Below are positions 6,038 to 7,864 of a stretch of DNA of 7,864 nucleotides, in pieces. The position numbers were made by a program, and so were the translations under genes. Below the pieces are notes generated by a model that made no database searches, was not told where the DNA came from, and saw nothing but the letters and a program-made list of their open reading frames with translations. Numbering within the stretch: the stretch's first letter is position 1; each line of letters opens with the position of its first letter. The stretch spans positions 947 through 8,810 of the forward strand of contig PMCE01000120.1 in the NCBI GenBank assembly GCA_003154025.1, given 5' to 3'. Source of the DNA: Syntrophaceae bacterium (GTDB lineage: Bacteria > Desulfobacterota > SM23-61).

Positions 6038-7318
6038 ATGGATCCCCTGCCCCGTATATTTAAGATTCAGCAAAAGATTGTCTCCCCGAAGCTGGCGGAT
6101 GTGGAGAAGGAAATGAATGCCCTCCTCGACCGCTTCGGCCTCACCGGCAAAGTGAAACCGGGAGAGCGAATCGCCCTGACCGCCGGAAGCCGGGGAATCC
6201 GCGATAAAGCCAAAGTGCTGAAGGTCATCGCCGGCCGCTTAAAAGCCCTGGGAGCCAAGCCGTTCCTCGTCCCCTGCATGGGGTCTCACGGAGGGGCGAC
6301 GGCCGAAGGGCAGGTGAAGATGCTCCATCACTTGGGCATCACCGAAGAATATGTGGGGGCCCCCATCGTCTCCTCCATGGAAGTAAAGGAGATCGGGAGA
6401 ACCCGTTTCGGGACGCCGGTGCTCGTGGACAAGAATATCTGCGAGCAGGCGGATAAAATCGTGGTGGTCAACCGGATCAAGCCCCACACCGATTTTGACC
6501 ACGACGTGGAAAGCGGCATCAGCAAGATGATCATTATCGGCATGGGCAAACACCAGGGAGCCCTCATGGCCCACCGCCTTACGATCAAGAATGGCTACCC
6601 CGCCATATTCAAGGAGGTTCTGCCGATCACCCGCAAGGCCCTGCCCTTCTTTTTCGGGGTGGGGATCATCGAAAATCAATTCGACCAGACCGCCTCCCTT
6701 CATCTCCTGGAACCCCAGAATTTCTACGAGGGCGAAAAGGAACTTTTGAAAAAGGCGAAATCCATCATGCCGCGGCTGCCGTTCAAGGAGATGGACATCC
6801 TGGTGGCGGATGAAATCGGGAAGAACATCAGCGGCGCCGGGATGGACCCCAACGTGACCGGGCGCCTCTACTTCATCGGCAGCCCGCCGTTGAAGGAACC
6901 CAGGATCACGCGGATCTTCGTCCGGGACTTGACCCCCGAAACGGAGGGAAACGCCATCGGAATCGGGTACGCGGACTACACTACGAAGAGGCTGGTCAAG
7001 AAGATCGACCCCGTTCCCACGATGATCAATTCCATTACCGGGATGGGCCCGGAATGCGGCCGGGTCCCCATCTCCTTCGAGAAAGACCGCGAGGCCATTC
7101 AGGCGGCCTTCGATAACTCCGGGGTCCTGGACCCCAAGGACCTCCGCCTCGCCTGGATCAAGAACACCCTGGAGGTCGAGTACCTCTGGGCCTCCGAGGC
7201 CATGCTCAAGGAAGCCAAGGCGAACTCGAATCTAGAAGTGGTCTCCGCCCTCCAGGAAGTTCCCTTCGATAAGAATGGGAATATGGTCATGGAATGGCCG
7301 CCAAGGTGGGCGGATTAA
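6038..7318 (+). CDS. LarA/DUF2088-family protein, putative nickel-pincer racemase or epimerase
   Basis: A 426-residue protein of the lactate-racemase (LarA, DUF2088) superfamily. LarA interconverts lactate enantiomers using a nickel-pincer nucleotide tethered to a lysine; relatives act on other 2-hydroxy acids. Candidate active-site residues are H84 (GSHGG), H150 (KPHTD), K163 (SGISK) and H179 (MAHRL). The H84-H150 interval of 66 and the K163-H179 interval of 16 equal those in L. plantarum LarA (H108-H174 and K184-H200); H150-K163 is three longer. The LarA DHTRP motif is replaced by GSRGI (50-54), so the substrate probably differs. H155 and H172 are alternative ligands. There is no signal peptide, so it is cytoplasmic. 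The start is set by AGGAGG. No larB, larC or larE cofactor genes are in the window. It may be read from its own promoter and ends at the terminator at 7401-7451. Family assignment is firm; substrate and nickel content are not established. Confidence 0.88.
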   Translation: MDPLPRIFKIQQKIVSPKLADVEKEMNALLDRFGLTGKVKPGERIALTAGSRGIRDKAKVLKVIAGRLKALGAKPFLVPCMGSHGGATAEGQVKMLHHLGITEEYVGAPIVSSMEVKEIGRTRFGTPVLVDKNICEQADKIVVVNRIKPHTDFDHDVESGISKMIIIGMGKHQGALMAHRLTIKNGYPAIFKEVLPITRKALPFFFGVGIIENQFDQTASLHLLEPQNFYEGEKELLKKAKSIMPRLPFKEMDILVADEIGKNISGAGMDPNVTGRLYFIGSPPLKEPRITRIFVRDLTPETEGNAIGIGYADYTTKRLVKKIDPVPTMINSITGMGPECGRVPISFEKDREAIQAAFDNSGVLDPKDLRLAWIKNTLEVEYLWASEAMLKEAKANSNLEVVSALQEVPFDKNGNMVMEWPPRWAD

Positions 7319-7330
7319 TAACCGATTCTC

Positions 7331-7364
7331 TCGCCGAGCACGCAGAGAACGCGGAGAAGGAAAG
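7331..7364. repeat. CGCAGAGAA-type degenerate repeat
   Basis: Near-tandem units of 8-9 bp: TCGCCGAG, CACGCAGAG, AACGCGGAG and AAGGAAAG. They begin 13 bp after the stop of the LarA-like gene, in the gap before the terminator. This type of CGCAGAG string recurs between genes in many environmental genomes (general knowledge, not searched here). Confidence 0.6.
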
Positions 7365-7400
7365 ACTAAGGGCAGATAGGATAAGGACGAAGAAGCCCAG

Positions 7401-7451
7401 GGGCGATCGGATTTCGGGGAGTATAGTCGAACCGCCGGTCGCCCTTTTTTT
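7401..7451 (+). terminator. Rho-independent terminator after the LarA-like gene
   Basis: GGGCGATCGG (7401-7410) pairs with CCGGTCGCCC (7435-7444) over 10 bp, including one G-U pair, with a 24-nt loop and a run of seven T. It acts in the plus direction only, since the minus strand has no T-run after the stem. It ends the plus-strand series before the convergent glycosyltransferase. Confidence 0.8.
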
Positions 7452-7459
7452 CCCCCCTT

Positions 7460-7864
7460 TTAGACCTTGGCAGTGAGAGTGGCATGAGATTCGATCCCGG
7501 GGTTGGGCAGCATGTAATCGGAACATCCCTTCGCTTCGACCCAGGCGAAGTCCTCGCATCCCAGCTCCAGAAGCCGCTCATGGATCATCCGGTCGTAATG
7601 GGTGCGGATGGACCGCACGTGACGATGGATATCTCCGTTCCTTGATTCCTGCGCGGTGTGGCCGATATACTGCAGGTAGCACAGTTTGGGAACCCGAACC
7701 ATGCGGGTCTTCAGAAAAGTCCTCACCAGGATCTCATAGTCGTCGGCCACATGAAGCTCCCGGTTGTGTCCCCCGATCGACTCGTAGAAGGCCTTCCGCC
7801 AGGCCCGGATGTGGTTCGGCGACGAGATGATGTGCCGGATGGTCTTCGCGTTGATGTTGCAGGC
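7460..7864 (-). CDS. Family 2 glycosyltransferase, C-terminal part (5' end outside window)
   Basis: The frame is open from the right edge to a TAA at 7460-7462, giving 134 visible residues and no start in the window. The readable part starts ACNINAKTIRHIISSPNHIR and continues with a WRKAFYESIGGHN segment, then HVADDYEILVRTFL and VRVPKLCYLQY. This is the acceptor side of GT-A fold family 2 enzymes, in which the DDYE acidic cluster serves as the catalytic-base region and the GGHN motif precedes it. These enzymes add sugars from nucleotide-sugar donors to surface glycans or lipids. The N-terminal nucleotide-binding half, including the DxD metal motif, should lie beyond the edge. The gene converges on the LarA-like gene with 141 bp between stops. 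Donor and acceptor cannot be told from this fragment. Confidence 0.85.
   Translation of the reverse strand, partial: ACNINAKTIRHIISSPNHIRAWRKAFYESIGGHNRELHVADDYEILVRTFLKTRMVRVPKLCYLQYIGHTAQESRNGDIHRHVRSIRTHYDRMIHERLLELGCEDFAWVEAKGCSDYMLPNPGIESHATLTAKV

Overview
The window looks like a chromosomal segment from an anaerobic bacterium, most likely an uncultured Desulfobacterota-type (deltaproteobacterial) lineage. This is an inference from the gene mix (a corrinoid-type methyltetrahydrofolate methyltransferase, a LarA/DUF2088-family protein, ApbE and a DUF3417-type glucan phosphorylase), from the GC-rich coding regions, and from the short-period repeats in the gaps between genes. No marker gene is present, so the placement is tentative. 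There is no phage, transposase, CRISPR array, rRNA or tRNA that I can recognise.

Layout. Positions 20-1590 hold two minus-strand genes: a methyltetrahydrofolate:corrinoid methyltransferase (793-1590) followed by a five-helix membrane protein with two H-x13-H histidine pairs, probably a di-heme b cytochrome (20-733). A divergent non-coding region of about 540 bp (1591-2129) separates them from a plus-strand series. That region has a plausible promoter at each end, and a perfect dyad overlaps the rightward -35 box. The plus-strand genes are alpha-glucan phosphorylase glgP (2130-4682), apbE FAD:protein FMN transferase (4771-5847) and a LarA/DUF2088-family protein (6038-7318). They end at a rho-independent terminator (7401-7451). 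The 3' end of a convergent family-2 glycosyltransferase runs off the right edge (7460-7864, minus strand).

How the genes fit together. GlgP releases glucose-1-phosphate from storage glucan. ApbE attaches FMN to exported electron-transfer proteins. The LarA-like protein keeps the histidine/lysine pattern expected of a nickel-pincer racemase. The left pair joins one-carbon metabolism with a membrane redox protein. These are metabolic and energy genes without one obvious shared pathway, and I see no clear defence or mobile system.

The most unusual feature lies between the genes. Each of the four short gaps carries a different family of degenerate short-period repeats: GCCTTGC heptamers, GTTTCGGGTT/ACTCGAAA/TTTCCGC motifs, AAATCTGAAATCT motifs, and CGCAGAGAA motifs. 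In one case the repeat appears to have been absorbed into the predicted N-terminus of ApbE.
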